64,000 nt of DNA. It comes from an uncultured Bacteroidales bacterium (lineage in GTDB: Bacteria > Bacteroidota > Bacteroidia > Bacteroidales > UBA932). A program made the position numbers and the translations under genes. The notes beneath the pieces are model-generated. The model was not told the DNA's origin and did not search any database. It saw only the letters and a list, made by a program, of their open reading frames with translations. Below are positions 63,126-64,000 of this stretch, piece after piece. The DNA lies in the NCBI GenBank assembly GCA_905235445.1, contig CAJOLJ010000001.1, positions 51,551-115,550 on the forward strand, written 5' to 3'. How positions within the stretch are numbered: the first letter of the stretch is position 1; each line of letters starts with the position of its first letter.

Positions 63126-63650
63126 ATGAAAACTCGTCACATACTCTCCACTTTTATCCTTTCATCCCTACTGCTCCTCCTTCTTCCCGGGGCATCGTCC
63201 TTCACGCTGCGCGCCCAGGACGGGAGGTCCATCTACAATGAGTTCTCCGACCTTCCGGGGGTCAGTGCGGTGTACATTTCCCCGGCGATGTTCCGGATGA
63301 TAAAGAACCTCCCCGAGCTGGAAGTGCGCTCGGGAGAGGATGAGAAGAGCGTAAACATCTCATCCATAATCCGCTCCATGAAAGGGTTCTACCTGCTCAG
63401 TACCGAAAGGGAGGACATTGTGCCTTCCATGAAAAAACAGGCTGACAAGCTGATGAAAAAAGACAAGTACGAGCTGCTGCTGGAAGTGAAAGAAGACGGC
63501 AACGTCACGAGGATGTACACCATAGATGATATAAAGCGCGGCATGGTCACCTCTCTCATTTTCATGGCGGCTGAGAAAGACGACTTCACCCTGATCCTCC
63601 TGGACGGGGAGATGTCAAAAAAAGACCTCGAAAGCCTTTTTGAGGAATAA
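63126..63650 (+). CDS. DUF4252 exported protein (second copy)
   Basis: A 174-residue protein with a signal peptide (KTRHILSTFILSSLLLLLLP) and a mature part like the first DUF4252 protein: VSAVYISPAMFRMIKNLPEL, then MKGFYLLSTE, DKYELLLEVKEDGNVTRMY and a tail with LILLDGEMSKKDLESLF. The start at 63126 is chosen because the frame upstream to 63018 has no signal peptide. Two paralogues flank a sigma/anti-sigma pair, suggesting a shared envelope response; the function is unknown. Confidence 0.85.
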   Translation: MKTRHILSTFILSSLLLLLLPGASSFTLRAQDGRSIYNEFSDLPGVSAVYISPAMFRMIKNLPELEVRSGEDEKSVNISSIIRSMKGFYLLSTEREDIVPSMKKQADKLMKKDKYELLLEVKEDGNVTRMYTIDDIKRGMVTSLIFMAAEKDDFTLILLDGEMSKKDLESLFEE

Positions 63651-63674
63651 TCAAAGACAGTGCATAAGCAAAGC

Positions 63675-63707
63675 CGGGAGAGCGGACACCCCTTGTCCAC
63701 TCTCCCG
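63675..63707 (+). terminator. Strong terminator at the end of the sigma-DUF4252 unit
   Basis: CGGGAGAGCGGAC (63675-63687) pairs with GTCCACTCTCCCG (63695-63707) with one mismatch and a short loop. CATTTTTTTAT follows. Confidence 0.9.
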
Positions 63708-63971
63708 CATTTTTTTATCCGGGATATTGAAAATGAAGGAACGTAGGTAAACAAGTTCAGAAATTGATCCAGTCTATCGACCTCTTTTTCTTTTGATGGC
63801 AATTGTATCTCTATTTATAGTTATATGCGTGTTTTTTGCTCTTAAATTCGCTAAAAATGCGAATTCGAAGATAATTTTATATAAAAACCACCAATATTTT
63901 CCGACCTGTACGGTTTGATTGACTATATTTCCTTACATATCTTAAATTAGAGGGCTACACTCTCTTGACTC
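63708..63971. other. AT-rich gene-free stretch
   Basis: No credible coding frame or RNA is seen. The bases are clearly more AT-rich than anywhere else in the window, with short runs such as TTAAATTCG and TATATAAAAA. It may be a regulatory region or the edge of different DNA. Confidence 0.5.
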
Positions 63972-63997
63972 CCCCGATTTCTCCATCGAAGTCGGGG
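63972..63997. repeat. Inverted repeat at the window edge
   Basis: CCCCGA-TTC (63972-63981) pairs with GAA-TCGGGG (63988-63997) with one mismatch. It could be the terminator of a gene beyond the window or the end of a repeat element. Confidence 0.4.
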
Positions 63998-64000
63998 CTT

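Noticed and set aside
63389..63802. 137-codon minus-strand frame over the second DUF4252 gene
   Set aside because: It is a Ser-rich shadow of the DUF4252 gene and crosses a strong terminator.

Overview
The window looks like a chromosomal segment from a member of the Bacteroidota, most likely order Bacteroidales, with fairly high GC for that group (judged by eye, not computed). Support comes from many genes whose leaders lack a clear Shine-Dalgarno sequence, at least fifteen near-perfect TAnnTTTG (-7) promoter boxes of the Bacteroidota primary sigma factor, many lipoproteins, and families typical of or enriched in this phylum (DUF4838, DUF4250, DUF4251, DUF4252, DUF4301, DUF2807, GSCFA). I found no rRNA, tRNA, CRISPR array, transposase, integrase or phage gene. 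Apart from the AT-rich right edge, base use looks uniform.

Layout. 1-9.4 kb: a 5'-truncated DUF4838 protein, a serine-hydrolase lipoprotein, a thioredoxin-like lipoprotein, an HD protein, L-fucose isomerase and L-fucose permease (fucI, fucP) followed by a membrane-anchored Ntn-type hydrolase, and a small lipoprotein. 9.5-14.6 kb: a large putative DNA-binding protein with a sigma-region-4-like helix-turn-helix, a threonine-aldolase-like enzyme, a nitroreductase-like lipoprotein, then a gap with a 55-codon ORF and a highly structured stretch. 14.6-19.5 kb: long-chain acyl-CoA ligase, a Gfo/Idh/MocA oxidoreductase, a DUF1963 protein and a pRiA4b ORF-3-like protein. 19.5-23.7 kb: a complete Na+-pumping methylmalonyl-CoA decarboxylase type operon. 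24-32 kb: a cation efflux protein, a 1107-residue Sel1-repeat protein with a DnaJ-like zinc motif, a TPR membrane protein with YebC, and a RyR/TrkA-N channel-like protein. 32.4-38.5 kb: a cytidylyltransferase-GHMP kinase fusion, recF, a DUF721 protein, pdxB, a DUF4301 protein and two small proteins. 38.6-48.8 kb: an ABC transporter with a GntR regulator and a DUF2807 lipoprotein, an AraC regulator, a deoxyhypusine-synthase-like enzyme divergent from lysA, ffh, a DUF4251 lipoprotein and a 5'-nucleotidase family metallophosphatase.

49.0-55.6 kb is the most notable region: four same-strand genes in JetA-JetB-JetC-JetD order that form a Wadjet-type SMC plasmid/phage defence system. It has a MukB-like ATPase with long coiled coils and a TOPRIM nuclease subunit that seems short for its family. 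55.6-64 kb: a GSCFA protein, dsbD, rny, a 6S RNA candidate between zapA and rny, zapA with a coiled-coil partner, and an ECF sigma/anti-sigma-like pair between two DUF4252 proteins. The last ~290 bases are AT-rich and hold no gene.

Transcription units are short and often end at clear hairpins. Where a -7 box falls inside a longer open frame I used it to choose the downstream start. All family names were recognised by reading the sequence; no database search was run.
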